From Streptomyces sp. SKN60 (lineage in GTDB: Bacteria > Actinomycetota > Actinomycetes > Streptomycetales > Streptomycetaceae), in the NCBI RefSeq assembly GCF_026236535.1, contig NZ_JAHTMW010000027.1:32674-96673 (forward strand): a stretch of DNA of 64,000 nucleotides, given 5' to 3'. The position numbers and the translations under genes are program-made. The notes beneath the pieces were generated by a model. The model ran no database searches, was not told the DNA's origin, and saw only the letters and a list, made by a program, of their open reading frames with translations. Below, piece after piece: positions 8,409 to 17,246 of the stretch (position 1 is the stretch's first letter; each line of letters starts with the position of its first letter).

Positions 8409-8969
8409 ATGGACGCGGAGACCGCGGAGCTGAAGCTCCTTCAGACGGCCGAGACACTGTTCGACGAGAAGGGTGTCCAGGCCGTCGGCATGGACACCAT
8501 CCGCGGCGCCTCCGGCGTCTCCCTCAAGCGCCTCTACCAGCTCTTCCCGTCCAAGGACCATCTCGTCTGGGCGGTCCTGGAGCGCCGCGACAAGGCGGTG
8601 CGCGAGGCCATCGCCGCCCATGGCGCCACCCACGCCACCACCCCGTACCAGCGGGCCCTCGCGGTCTTCGACTACCTCGGCGCCTGGTTCGCCGAGCCCG
8701 ATTTCCGGGGCTGCGCCTTCATCAACACCTTCGGCGAGATGGGCGGCATCTCCCCCGACATCGCCGGCCTCGCCCGCGGCCACAAGCAGGCCCTGCGGGA
8801 CTACTTCGCCGAGCAGACCGGGGCCATGAACGCCCCGCCCGCCCTCGCCGACCAGCTCGCCCTGCTCGCCAACGGCGCCATGGTCGTGGCCGGCATCAAC
8901 GGCACCTCCGAGCCGGCCTCCCAGGCCAAGGACGCGGCGCGGGTGCTGCTCGACGCGTACGTGGACTGA
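8409..8969 (+). CDS. TetR/AcrR-family transcriptional regulator
   Basis: A 186-residue regulator. Residues about 8-55 carry the TetR DNA-binding domain (LLQTAETLFDEKGVQAVGMD, then GVSLKRLYQLFPSKDHLVWA as recognition helix). The rest is the ligand-binding helical domain. ATG 8409 was chosen, but GTG 8406 is equally well placed relative to GAGGAG at 8394-8399. Divergent from the alpha/beta-hydrolase; it likely represses both itself and that gene through the two palindromes. Confidence 0.92.
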   Translation: MDAETAELKLLQTAETLFDEKGVQAVGMDTIRGASGVSLKRLYQLFPSKDHLVWAVLERRDKAVREAIAAHGATHATTPYQRALAVFDYLGAWFAEPDFRGCAFINTFGEMGGISPDIAGLARGHKQALRDYFAEQTGAMNAPPALADQLALLANGAMVVAGINGTSEPASQAKDAARVLLDAYVD

Positions 8970-8987
8970 GCGACACCGGAGAACGCG

Positions 8988-9023
8988 GAAGGGCCCGCCC
9001 GGCGGCTGCCGGACGGGCCCTTC
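8988..9023. terminator. Bidirectional terminator between TetR and Bax-inhibitor-like genes
   Basis: GAAGGGCCCG (8988-8997) pairs with CGGGCCCTTC (9014-9023) and an inner CCGG/CGG stem. It lies between convergent stop codons. Confidence 0.75.
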
Positions 9024-9053
9024 TCTCAGTTCACGCCGTGATCACACGGTGCG

Positions 9054-9944
9054 TCAGTCGTCGCCCTGCAGGATCGACAGCAGACGCAGGAACTCCATGT
9101 AGATCCACACCAGCGTCATGGTGAGACCGAAGGCGGCCAGCCAGGACTCCTCGCGCGGAGCGCCGTAGGTGATGCCGTCCTCGACCTGCTTGAAGTCCAG
9201 GGCCAGGAAGCAGGCGCCCAGGATGATGCCGATGACGCCGAACATGATGCCGAGGCCGCCGCTGCGGAAGCCCAGGCCGTCACCGCCGCCGAAGACGGCG
9301 AACAGCAGGTTGACCGCCATCAGCAGCACGAAGCCGATCGCGGCCGCCATCACGAAGCCGTAGAAGCGGCGGGTGACGCGGATCCAGCGCATCTTGTAGG
9401 CGATCAGCACACCGGCGAAGACCGCCATGGTGCCGAGCACCGCCTGCGCGACCACGCCGTCCGCGATGTACGTCGACACCGCGGCGGAGATCACGCCGAG
9501 GAAGACGCCCTCGAAGGCCGCGTAGCCGAGGATCAGCGCGGGGACCGGCTTGCGCTTGAAGGACTGGATGAGCGACAGGACGAGGGCCACCAGACCAGCG
9601 CCGACGCCGATGGCGTACGACTTGTTCAGGTTGGCCGGGTCGACCGGCAGCAGCAGCCAGGACAGCACGGCGGTCACGACGACGGTGCCGAGCGTGATCG
9701 CCGTACGGCTCACCACGTCGTCGATCGTCATCACATTGCCGCGCACCTGCTGCGGCGCGCCGAACTGCGTGTCCTGCGGCGCGTACGGGTTGGTCGCGTA
9801 CGGGTTGGCGGCACCCTCGGCGTAAGGGTTGCCGGTGGCGTACGGGTTGGTTCCGACGCCCCCGGCCTGCGGCTGCTGCGCGCCCGCGTAGGCGTTGTCG
9901 CGGCTGAACCCCCGTCGCGAGAAGACCGGGTTGCTGCTCCTCAT
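9054..9944 (-). CDS. Bax inhibitor-1/YccA-family membrane protein
   Basis: A 296-residue protein with start ATG 9944, chosen because GGAGG lies 6-7 bases upstream; the longer open frame beyond it crosses the tRNA gene. The N-terminal ~75 residues are cytoplasmic and contain NPYA repeats (GTNPYATGNPYAEGAANPYA). Seven hydrophobic segments follow, from about residue 85 to the end. The extra N-terminal repeat region is typical of actinobacterial members of UPF0005/BI-1. Proposed roles are ion leak or stress tolerance in the cytoplasmic membrane; none can be confirmed here. Confidence 0.88.
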   Translation of the reverse strand: MRSSNPVFSRRGFSRDNAYAGAQQPQAGGVGTNPYATGNPYAEGAANPYATNPYAPQDTQFGAPQQVRGNVMTIDDVVSRTAITLGTVVVTAVLSWLLLPVDPANLNKSYAIGVGAGLVALVLSLIQSFKRKPVPALILGYAAFEGVFLGVISAAVSTYIADGVVAQAVLGTMAVFAGVLIAYKMRWIRVTRRFYGFVMAAAIGFVLLMAVNLLFAVFGGGDGLGFRSGGLGIMFGVIGIILGACFLALDFKQVEDGITYGAPREESWLAAFGLTMTLVWIYMEFLRLLSILQGDD

Positions 9945-10088
9945 CTCACTCCTCCATGGCCGCACTGCGCGGCCTTGCGTCAAGAGTAATAGGAAGGCAA
10001 AAGGAACTCCCTCGTGCTCGGGGAGGATCTTTATACGATCGTGTCGAGCGGGAGTCGGCCGAGGCGGCGCCGCGAGGGCGCCGAGGAG

Positions 10089-10170
10089 TGCCCGGAACCG
10101 GATTCGAACCGGTACGGCCCGAAGGCCAGCGAGGTTTAAGCTCGCCGTGTCTGCATTCCACCATCCGGGC
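10089..10170 (-). tRNA. bldA: tRNA-Leu, anticodon UAA (bldA type)
   Basis: An 82-nt class II tRNA. The acceptor GCCCGGA pairs fully with TCCGGGC, the discriminator is A, and CCA is not encoded. The anticodon stem GCGAG/CTCGC encloses loop CTTAAAC, giving anticodon UAA, which reads UUA codons. The variable arm GGCC-TTCG-GGCC and T arm ACCGG-TTCGAAT-CCGGT are perfect. In Streptomyces the only tRNA able to read UUA well is bldA, a developmental switch whose targets contain TTA codons. Identification rests on the anticodon and fold seen here plus that established fact. Confidence 0.95.
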
Positions 10171-10190
10171 GTGCGCGAAGCTCCGCGTTG

Positions 10191-10226
10191 GCACAGGAGC
10201 CTATCGGGGCGCGTTCGCCCGTTCAG
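10191..10226 (-). promoter_or_regulatory. Predicted bldA promoter
   Basis: Reading the minus strand, CTGAAC (10221-10226) and TAGGCT (10198-10203) are separated by 17 bp, a good SigA/HrdB-type match. Transcription would begin near 10191, about 20 nt before the mature tRNA 5' end. The rest of 10171-10583 holds no gene; an AT-rich patch (10244-10262) is the only odd feature. Confidence 0.55.
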
Positions 10227-10583
10227 TCGAACGCTGGCCCGATGTTGTCTTATTTTATTGACACCTGAGGGTGCGTCAGCGCAGGTGGGGGGCCTTGTGA
10301 CGAAGTGTGACCAGGGTCGCGCCAGCAAAGACGAGGGGGGTGGAATGACGAAAACTCGCCGCAGAACAGGGCCGGACTCCGTCACCTTCCCGGGTGCCCT
10401 CCGCGGCGGCCTCCGCACCGGTCCGGCGTCTCGGGGTCACCGTCATACCTCAGGATGACGGGGCGGCCCGGCGGTCCGACTCCAGAGGGCCCCTCGAACG
10501 GGCACGTGGACGGACGTCCCGGCGCGGTACGAACGACACGATGGAGTGGTTCCCGAATCGTCGCAGTGACAGGAGTCGCCGTC

Positions 10584-11354
10584 GTGACCACCACCCCCAC
10601 CGTGCACCGCTCGACCGCGGTGGCCGCCCATGCCACCGACCTCAGCAAGGTCTACGGGTCGGGCGAGACCCAGGTGGTCGCCCTCGACCGGGTCAGCGTC
10701 AGCTTCGGGCAGGGCGAGTTCACCGCCATCATGGGTCCCTCGGGCTCCGGCAAGTCGACCCTGATGCACTGCGTCGCCGGCCTCGACTCCTTCTCCTCCG
10801 GCTCGGTCCGGATCGGCGGCACCGAGCTCGGCAGCCTCAAGGACAAGCAGCTCACCCAGCTCCGCCGGGACAAGATCGGCTTCATCTTCCAGGCGTTCAA
10901 CCTGCTGCCGACGCTCACCGCGCTCGAGAACATCACGCTGCCGATGGACATCGCGGGCCGCAAGCCCGACAAGCAGTGGGTGCAGCAGGTCATCGACATG
11001 ATCGGCCTGTCCGGGCGGCTGAGCCACCGCCCCAACCAGCTCTCCGGCGGCCAGCAGCAGCGCGTGGCGGTGGCCCGCGCCCTGGCCTCCAAGCCCGAGA
11101 TCATCTTCGGTGACGAGCCGACCGGAAACCTCGACTCGCGCTCCGGCGCCGAGGTCCTCGGCTTCCTGCGCAACTCGGTGCGCGAACTCGGCCAGACCGT
11201 GGTGATGGTGACCCACGACCCGGTCGCCGCCTCCTACGCGGACCGCGTGATCTTCCTGGCGGACGGCCGGATCGTCGACGAGATGCTCCACCCGACGGCG
11301 GACGGCGTGCTCGACCGCATGAAGGCCTTCGACGCCAAGGGCCGCACGAGCTGA
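10584..11354 (+). CDS. ABC transporter ATP-binding protein (MacB/LolD type)
   Basis: A 256-residue ATPase. Walker A is GPSGSGKST, the Q-loop sits in FIFQAFNLLPTLTALEN, the signature is LSGGQQQRVA, Walker B is IIFGDEPTGNLDS and the switch His is in VMVTHDP. This combination marks the MacB/LolD/FtsE class that works with FtsX-like permeases. Start GTG 10584 has AGGAG 8 bases upstream. The partner permease follows after 65 bases. A close paralogue is at 59043-59831. The substrate (lipoprotein, peptide or antimicrobial) is unknown. Confidence 0.93.
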   Translation: MTTTPTVHRSTAVAAHATDLSKVYGSGETQVVALDRVSVSFGQGEFTAIMGPSGSGKSTLMHCVAGLDSFSSGSVRIGGTELGSLKDKQLTQLRRDKIGFIFQAFNLLPTLTALENITLPMDIAGRKPDKQWVQQVIDMIGLSGRLSHRPNQLSGGQQQRVAVARALASKPEIIFGDEPTGNLDSRSGAEVLGFLRNSVRELGQTVVMVTHDPVAASYADRVIFLADGRIVDEMLHPTADGVLDRMKAFDAKGRTS

Positions 11355-11419
11355 GCCCGGGGCCCCGGGCCCGCCTCCTCCCCGTCCGCCGTCCCACCTT
11401 CCGTACCCAGGACACCTCC

Positions 11420-13948
11420 ATGTTCCGTACCGCCCTGCGCAATGTGCTCGCGCACAAGGCCAGGCTGCTGATGACCGTGCTCGCCGTGATGCTCGGCGTG
11501 GCCTTCGTCTCCGGCACCCTGGTCTTCACCGACACCCTGTCCAACGCCTTCCGCAACCAGTCGGCCAAGAGTTACGACCAGGTCGCCGTGGCCGTCAGCG
11601 CCGCGCCGAACCAGAAGGACCCCAACTCCACGCCCGGCCTGTCCGAGCAGACCCGGCAGAAGATCGCCGCGATCGACGGCGTCGCCGACGCCACCGGCCG
11701 TGTCAGCGGCTTCGCCGGCGTGCCGGACAAGGACGGCAAGCTGATCGGCACCGGCTGGTCCAACAAGGGCGGCAACTTCGCCCCCGGCAAGGACGGCAAG
11801 GACTCCGCGTACGCCTTCACCACCGGCCAGGGCCCGGTGAAGGACGACGAGATCGCGCTCGACAAGGAGACCGCCGCCAAGGGCGCCTACCAGGTCGGCG
11901 ACCAGGTCCGGGTGGCCACCAACGGCCCCGTCGAGACCTACACCCTCGCCGGTGTCTTCACCACCGAGGACGGCGCCGTCAACGCGGGCGGCAGCCTCGT
12001 CCTGTTCGACACCGACGTCGCCCAGAAGCTGTTCCTGCGGCCCGGCTTCTTCTCCGACATCAACGTCAGCGCCAAGGCGGGCGCCGACGCGGACAAGATC
12101 CTCGCCGCCGTGAAGCCGGTCGTCGGCGACACCGCCGACGCCCAGACCGGCAAGGAGCTCGCCGACCAGCAGGCCAAGGACATCGAGGCCGGGCTCAGCG
12201 CGCTCAACCAGATGCTGCTCGGCTTCGCCGCCATCGCGCTCTTCGTCGGCATCTTCCTGATCTCCAACACCTTCACCATGCTGGTCGCCCAGCGCACCAA
12301 GGAGCTCGCGCTGATGCGCGCCGTCGGTGCCTCGCGCAAGCAGATCACCCGCTCCGTGCTCATCGAGGCCGGTCTGGTCGGTCTGGTCGCCTCGGCCATC
12401 GGCTTCGTCCTCGGCATCGGGCTCGCCGCCGGACTGCGCTCCGGCATGAACGCCTTCGGGCTGAAGGTCCCCGCGGGCGAGCTGGTCATCGGCGCGACCC
12501 CGCTGGTCTCGGCGCTCGCGGTCGGCATCCTCGTCACCGTGCTCGCCGCCTGGCTGCCCGGCCGCCGCGCCGCGAAGATCCCGCCGGTCGCCGCGATGAG
12601 CAGCGTCCACGCGGTCGCCACCACCAAGTCCCTGGTCGTCCGCAACACCATCGGCGCGATCGTCACCGCGCTCGGCGTGGGCGCCATCGCCCTCGGCGCC
12701 TCCAAGGGCGGCGAGGACGGCCGGATGATGATCGCCGGCGGTGCCTTCCTGGCCCTCATCGGCGTGATCGTGCTGATCCCGCTGCTCTCCCGCCCGGTGA
12801 TCGCGCTGTCCCGCCCGGTCCTCAAGGCCTTCGGCGTGGCCGGCACGCTGGCCGGTCTCAACGCGGTCCGCAACCCGCGCCGCACCGGCGCCACCGCCTC
12901 CGCGCTCGCCATCGGCCTCACCCTGGTCACCGGCCTCTCGGTGCTCGGCGCCACGGTCGGCTCGGCCGTCGACCGGATGACGACCGACCAGATCAAGGCC
13001 GACTACATGATCACCATGGCGAGCGGCGAGGGCCTCAACCAGGCCGCGCTCGACGCCGTGAAGAAGACCCCGGGCGCCACCGCCGTCTCCCCGCAGCAGG
13101 CCGGCTGGGTCCAGGTGAAGGGCACCTTCAAGTCCGTCTCCGGCGTCACCCCGGGCGACATCGAGAAGGTGCTCAACGTCAAGGTCGTCAACGGCTCCCT
13201 CGGCACCCTCGCCGCGGGTCAGGTCGCCGTCGACGACAAGACCTCCGACAAGCAGGGCTGGAAGGTCGGCTCGAAGCTGCCGGTGGAGTTCTCCGACAAG
13301 AAGAAGGGCGAGCTGACGGTCGGCGCGGTCTACGAGGCCAGCGAGTTCGTCTCGCCGCTGATGCTCGACACCAAGGTCCTCAACGCGCACGACCCCAAGC
13401 CGTACATCCCGCAGATCTTCGTGAAGATGGACGGCGGCCCGTCGGCCGCGGCCGAGAAGGCCGTGACGAAGTCGCTCGGCGACAACCCGGCCATGACGGT
13501 CATGGACCAGAAGGACATCCGCGACCAGTTCGGCGGCGTCATCAACATGATGCTGAACATCATGTACGGCCTGCTGGCGATGGCCCTGATCATCGCGGTG
13601 CTCGGGGTCGTCAACACCCTGGCGATGTCGGTCTTCGAGCGGCAGCAGGAGATCGGCATGCTGCGGGCGATCGGTCTCGACCGGCGCCGGGTGAAGCGGA
13701 TGGTGCGTCTGGAGGCCGTGGTCATCTCGCTGTTCGGCGCGGTGGTCGGCATCGCCCTCGGCTCCTTCCTGGGCTGGGCGATCGGCGAGACCCTGAGGGC
13801 CAGCCTGCCGGACTACGCCCTCGTCCTGCCGTGGGGCCGGATCGGGATCTTCCTGCTCCTCGCCGGACTGGTGGGCGTGCTCGCCTCCCTGTGGCCGGCG
13901 CGCAGCGCGGCGAAGCTGAACATGCTGGCCGCGATCAAGGCCGAGTAG
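11420..13948 (+). CDS. ABC transporter permease, FtsX/MacB type with two FtsX domains
   Basis: An 842-residue membrane protein. An N-terminal helix (residues about 15-40) is followed by a large extracytoplasmic domain, then three helices (about 265-385) and a fourth near 410; after a second extracytoplasmic domain, three more helices (about 705-830) follow. The duplicated FtsX domain and absence of a Cys-anchored periplasmic part match actinobacterial MacB-like exporters. It is cotranscribed with the upstream ATPase and followed by a 15-bp perfect hairpin. Paralogue at 56443-59046. Confidence 0.9.
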   Translation: MFRTALRNVLAHKARLLMTVLAVMLGVAFVSGTLVFTDTLSNAFRNQSAKSYDQVAVAVSAAPNQKDPNSTPGLSEQTRQKIAAIDGVADATGRVSGFAGVPDKDGKLIGTGWSNKGGNFAPGKDGKDSAYAFTTGQGPVKDDEIALDKETAAKGAYQVGDQVRVATNGPVETYTLAGVFTTEDGAVNAGGSLVLFDTDVAQKLFLRPGFFSDINVSAKAGADADKILAAVKPVVGDTADAQTGKELADQQAKDIEAGLSALNQMLLGFAAIALFVGIFLISNTFTMLVAQRTKELALMRAVGASRKQITRSVLIEAGLVGLVASAIGFVLGIGLAAGLRSGMNAFGLKVPAGELVIGATPLVSALAVGILVTVLAAWLPGRRAAKIPPVAAMSSVHAVATTKSLVVRNTIGAIVTALGVGAIALGASKGGEDGRMMIAGGAFLALIGVIVLIPLLSRPVIALSRPVLKAFGVAGTLAGLNAVRNPRRTGATASALAIGLTLVTGLSVLGATVGSAVDRMTTDQIKADYMITMASGEGLNQAALDAVKKTPGATAVSPQQAGWVQVKGTFKSVSGVTPGDIEKVLNVKVVNGSLGTLAAGQVAVDDKTSDKQGWKVGSKLPVEFSDKKKGELTVGAVYEASEFVSPLMLDTKVLNAHDPKPYIPQIFVKMDGGPSAAAEKAVTKSLGDNPAMTVMDQKDIRDQFGGVINMMLNIMYGLLAMALIIAVLGVVNTLAMSVFERQQEIGMLRAIGLDRRRVKRMVRLEAVVISLFGAVVGIALGSFLGWAIGETLRASLPDYALVLPWGRIGIFLLLAGLVGVLASLWPARSAAKLNMLAAIKAE

Positions 13949-13965
13949 CACACGCGTGGTGCGAC

Positions 13966-13999
13966 GAGGGCCGGGCTCCCCTGGGGGAGCCCGGCCCTC
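13966..13999. terminator. Terminator between ABC permease and cfa
   Basis: GAGGGCCGGGCTCCC (13966-13980) and GGGAGCCCGGCCCTC (13985-13999) form a perfect 15-bp stem with a 4-nt loop. It lies between convergent genes and can serve both. No U tract. Confidence 0.8.
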
Positions 14000-14013
14000 A
14001 CGCGTACGTCGTC

Positions 14014-15309
14014 CTACGCCTCCGTCCACTCCCGCGAGCGCCGCGGAAGCCCGCTCGCGCCCGAGGCCGGGGTCTTCACCGCCAGGAACTGGTTGACGCC
14101 GATCCGGTTGCGCTCGAAGGAGACCGCCGAGGCCGCCATGTACAGGCGCCAGATCCGGGCCCGGGCGGGCGAGGTCAGCCGGACCGCCTGGTCCCAGTGC
14201 GCCTCCAGGTTGGCCACCCAGCGGCGCAGCGTCAGTGCGTAGTGCTCGCGCAGCACGTCGACGTCCCGCACCTCGAACCCGGCTTCCTCCAGGGTCGTCA
14301 GGGTGCGGCCCATCGGGGCCAGTTCGCCGTCCGGGAACACGTACGCGTCGATGAAGGCGTCCACCTCGTACGCCTCCTCGTCGGGCTCCGGGCGGCGCGC
14401 GATCTGGTGGTTGAGCAGCCGCCCGCCGGGCTTCAGGAGCCGGAAGAGGATGTCCGCGTACTCCCGGTACCGCACGGCGCCGACGTGCTCGGCCATGCCG
14501 ATGGAGGAGATGGCGTCGAACGGCCCGTCGCTGACGTCCCGGTAGTCCTGGACGCGGATCTCGATCCGGTCGGTCAGGCCCTCGTCGGCGATCCGCTTGC
14601 GGGCGTAGGCGGCCTGCTCGCGGGAGAGGGTGATGCCGACGACCCGCGCCCCGTACTCCTTCGCCGCGTGGATCGCCATCGAGCCCCAGCCGCAGCCCAC
14701 GTCGAGCAGCCGGTCGCCCTCCTTGAGCGCGAGCTTGCGGGCGATCAGGTCCAGCTTGTCGCGCTGGGCCTCCTCAAGGGTGCCCGTGTCCGTCCAGTAG
14801 GCGCACGAGTAGACCATCGACGGGCCGAGGACCAGCTCGTAGAACTCGTTGCCCACGTCGTAGTGGTGACTGATCGCCTGCTTGTCCCGGCGCTTGCTGT
14901 GCCGGGTGCCGCTGCGCCCGCGCATCTCCTCCACGGGCGGCTTCGGCGGCGGGAACGGGCCGGCCAGCTTGAGCAGCGTCTTCGCCGCCGCCCTGACCTT
15001 CGGGTCGCGCACGGTCTCCAGGGCGCCGCGGGTCTCCGCGTCGCGCTCCCAGAGGAAGCCGGCCAGCCGGTCCAGGACCGTGTAGAGGTCGCCCTCGACA
15101 TCGATCTCCCCGGCCACCCAGGCCCGGGCGAGCCCCAGCTCCCCCGGCTTCCACAGCAACCGCCGCAGGGCGCGGCGCTCGCGCACGATCAGTACGGGGC
15201 CGTCCGCAGGACCGGCCTCGCTGCCGTCCCAGGCCCGCAGGCGCACCGGGAGCTTCGCTCCCAGGACGTCCTCGGCAAGGGCGGTCAGCCGCGACGCGGC
15301 GTCGGCCAT
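14014..15309 (-). CDS. cfa: Cyclopropane-fatty-acyl-phospholipid synthase
   Basis: A 431-residue SAM-dependent enzyme that adds a methylene group across a cis double bond of a phospholipid acyl chain. The C-terminal two thirds show the CFA fold: KRRDKQAISHHYDVGNEFY, the SAM loop LLDVGCGWGSMAIHAA, and GITLSREQAAYA. The active-site region SIGMAEHVG precedes LKPGGRLLNHQI. The N-terminal ~120 residues are the usual lipid-binding domain. It stands alone, convergent to the ABC pair and downstream of the NDH-2 terminator. Confidence 0.93.
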   Translation of the reverse strand: MADAASRLTALAEDVLGAKLPVRLRAWDGSEAGPADGPVLIVRERRALRRLLWKPGELGLARAWVAGEIDVEGDLYTVLDRLAGFLWERDAETRGALETVRDPKVRAAAKTLLKLAGPFPPPKPPVEEMRGRSGTRHSKRRDKQAISHHYDVGNEFYELVLGPSMVYSCAYWTDTGTLEEAQRDKLDLIARKLALKEGDRLLDVGCGWGSMAIHAAKEYGARVVGITLSREQAAYARKRIADEGLTDRIEIRVQDYRDVSDGPFDAISSIGMAEHVGAVRYREYADILFRLLKPGGRLLNHQIARRPEPDEEAYEVDAFIDAYVFPDGELAPMGRTLTTLEEAGFEVRDVDVLREHYALTLRRWVANLEAHWDQAVRLTSPARARIWRLYMAASAVSFERNRIGVNQFLAVKTPASGASGLPRRSREWTEA

Positions 15310-15418
15310 GGTGCAACACCTCCGTGATCTCGTGCCCCAGAAATGCTCGTCACCATGGGAACACCGTCCGTAGGCGATGCCATCCCGCCGCGTGCGTAAA
15401 CAGCGTGAAAAACACGCG

Positions 15419-15454
15419 AAGGGCCGTCCGCACCACGGATGGCGGACGGCCCTT
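15419..15454 (-). terminator. Terminator downstream of NDH-2
   Basis: AAGGGCCGTCCGC (15419-15431) pairs with GCGGACGGCCCTT (15442-15454). It lies after the NDH-2 stop in the direction of transcription and before the cfa promoter. Confidence 0.75.
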
Positions 15455-15487
15455 TTACGGCCTTGCGTGTACTACGGGGCAGTACGG

Positions 15488-15533
15488 GACTGCCGGTACT
15501 GCTGGTCCTGCTGGTACTGCCGGTCCTGCGGGG
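15488..15533. repeat. Short 9-nt tandem repeats after the NDH-2 stop
   Basis: About five units of the form CTGCYGGTM are arranged head to tail (CTGCCGGTA, CTGCTGGTC, CTGCTGGTA, CTGCCGGTC, CTGCGGGGT). On the minus strand they would encode a Gln/Tyr/Asp-rich peptide in a different frame, just past the NDH-2 stop. Confidence 0.55.
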
Positions 15534-15535
15534 TC

Positions 15536-16921
15536 TTACGAGGCCTTGGCCTTCTCCTGCGCCGGGGCGGCCGGCGCCGGGGCGGGCTTGGCCGCCTCGT
15601 AGAACTCCTCGCGGGGGGTCTCCATGGCACCCAGGGAGACGACCTCGCGCTTGAGGAACATGCCGAGGGTCCAGTCGGCGAAGATGCGGATCTTGCGGTT
15701 CCAGGTCGGCATGGCCATGCCGTGGTAGCCACGGTGCATGTACCAGGCGAGCCGGCCCTTGAGCTTGATCTTCATCTTGCCCATGACGATCATCGCGACG
15801 CCCTTGTGCAGGCCGAGACCCGCGACGGCGCCCTTGTTGGAGTGCGCGTACTCCTTCTGCGGGAAGCCGCGCATGCCGGCCACCACGTTGTCGCCGAGGA
15901 CCTTGGCCTGGCGCAGGGCGTGCTGGGCGTTCGGCGGGCACCAGGCGCGCTCGGCCGGGACACCGGCCTTGATCGCGGCCAGGTCCGGGACCTGGGCGTT
16001 GTCGCCCGCGGCCCAGACGTAGTCCATGCCCTGGACCTGCAGCTTCGCGGAGGTGTCCACGTGGCCGCGGGGGCCGAGCGGCAGACCGAAGCGGGCGAGC
16101 GCCGGGTTCGGCTTCACACCGGCGGTCCACACGATGGTGCTGGAGTCGACCTCCAGGCCGTTCTTCAGCACGACGTGGCCGTCGACGCAGGAGTCCATCG
16201 ACGTCGAGAGGTAGATCTCGATGCCGCGGCCCTCGAGGTGCTCCTTGCCGTACTGGCCGAGCTTCGGGCCGACCTCGGGAAGGATCTTGTCGGCGGCGTC
16301 GACGAGGATGAAGCGCATGTCCTCGCGCTTCACGTTCGTGTAGTACTTCGCCGCGTCGCGGGCCATGTCCTCGACCTCGCCGATGGTCTCCGCACCGGCG
16401 AAGCCGCCGCCCACGAAGACGAAGGTCAGCGCCTTGCGGCGGACCTCCTCATCGGTCGTCGAGTCGGCCTTGTCGAGCTGCTCGAGGACGTGGTTGCGCA
16501 GGCCGATGGCCTCCTCGATGCCCTTCATGCCGATGCCCTGCTCGGCGAGGCCGGGGATCGGGAAGGTGCGGGAGACGGCACCCATCGCGATGACCAGGTA
16601 GTCGAACGGCAGCTCGTACGCCTCGCCGACGAGCGGCGCGATCGTGGCGACCTTGCGGTCCTGGTCGATGGTGGTGACCCGGCCGGTGAGCACCTCCGCA
16701 CCGCGCACGACGCGTCGCAGCGGGACGACGACGTGACGCGGGGAGATGCTGCCGGCGGCGGCTTCGGGGAGGAAGGGCTGGTAGGTCATGTACGACCGCG
16801 GGTCGACGACCGTGACGGTCGCCTCGCCGAAGCGCATCTTCTTGAGGATGCGCCGAGCTGCGTACAGGCCTACGTACCCACCGCCTACTACGAGGATCCT
16901 GGGACGCTCCGTGGTGCTCAT
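15536..16921 (-). CDS. ndh: Type II NADH dehydrogenase (NDH-2), NAD(P)/FAD-dependent oxidoreductase
   Basis: A 461-residue flavoenzyme that moves electrons from NADH to menaquinone without pumping protons. The N-terminal FAD-binding motif is ILVVGGGYVGLYAARRIL and the NADH-binding motif is FVFVGGGFAGAETIGEVEDM near the middle. VWAAGDNAQVPD is the second FAD motif. The C-terminal region (MGKMKIKLKGRLAWYMHRGY) supplies the amphipathic membrane anchor. The tail is Ala/Pro/Lys-rich. Start ATG 16921 is the one that gives the conserved MSTTERPRILVVGGG N-terminus. Confidence 0.93.
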   Translation of the reverse strand: MSTTERPRILVVGGGYVGLYAARRILKKMRFGEATVTVVDPRSYMTYQPFLPEAAAGSISPRHVVVPLRRVVRGAEVLTGRVTTIDQDRKVATIAPLVGEAYELPFDYLVIAMGAVSRTFPIPGLAEQGIGMKGIEEAIGLRNHVLEQLDKADSTTDEEVRRKALTFVFVGGGFAGAETIGEVEDMARDAAKYYTNVKREDMRFILVDAADKILPEVGPKLGQYGKEHLEGRGIEIYLSTSMDSCVDGHVVLKNGLEVDSSTIVWTAGVKPNPALARFGLPLGPRGHVDTSAKLQVQGMDYVWAAGDNAQVPDLAAIKAGVPAERAWCPPNAQHALRQAKVLGDNVVAGMRGFPQKEYAHSNKGAVAGLGLHKGVAMIVMGKMKIKLKGRLAWYMHRGYHGMAMPTWNRKIRIFADWTLGMFLKREVVSLGAMETPREEFYEAAKPAPAPAAPAQEKAKAS

Positions 16922-17010
16922 GCATCCGAGTATCCACCCCCTTGGGAGGGGTGGCTCGTGCGCCCCTTCACAAGGTTCCGAGGCACCTCTGCTACACTCC
17001 GCCGCCCACG

Positions 17011-17022
17011 TGACCCAGGTCA
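17011..17022. promoter_or_regulatory. TGACC-CA-GGTCA inverted repeat upstream of ndh
   Basis: A perfect 5-bp inverted repeat 90 bases before the ndh start, in the context GTGACCCAGGTCAT. It is one base short of the Streptomyces Crp pattern GTG-N6-GNCAC and resembles the site at 33932-33949. Confidence 0.4.
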
Positions 17023-17060
17023 TGGTCCAGCAAAGGAACCACGGTGCCGGGGAGAACGTT

Positions 17061-17077
17061 GTTCACCCCCTGTGAAC
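17061..17077. promoter_or_regulatory. GTTCAC-N5-GTGAAC inverted repeat upstream of ndh
   Basis: A perfect 6-bp inverted repeat with a 5-bp spacer about 140 bases upstream of ndh. Probably an operator or a short hairpin in the 5' UTR; no regulator can be named. Confidence 0.4.
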
Positions 17078-17230
17078 TGGACCGGAGAGCCTTCTTTAAC
17101 GCTGAACCGCAGGGCACGTTCACACGATGGAAACAACGAGCGAAGTGGCCTCCACGCCTGCGAAAGGGCCCCGCGGAACCCCTCGGAGGGACCAAAGGCC
17201 CTCCAACGGCCCCCACAGGGCCCTTTTCCT

Positions 17231-17246
17231 TGTGAAGAACTTCACG
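17231..17246. promoter_or_regulatory. Rex-like site TGTGAAGAACTTCACG
   Basis: It fits the published Streptomyces Rex pattern (TGTGAAC-N3-TTCACA) except at two outer or central positions. Rex senses NADH/NAD+ and controls respiratory genes, and ndh is the next gene, but the site is 310 bases upstream. The 17023-17345 interval has no gene; it is rich in GGGCCC and CCTCC/GGAGG words, including an inverted repeat at 17266-17296 that may end the ppx transcript. Confidence 0.4.

Noticed and set aside
9945..10418. N-terminal extension of the Bax-inhibitor-like frame upstream of 9944
   Set aside because: It runs through the bldA tRNA gene and its promoter; ATG 9944 has a good Shine-Dalgarno.
11234..14029. 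931-codon open frame antisense to the ABC permease
   Set aside because: It is a GC-bias shadow: composition is His/Gly/Val/Arg-rich with no domain, while the plus strand encodes a clear permease.
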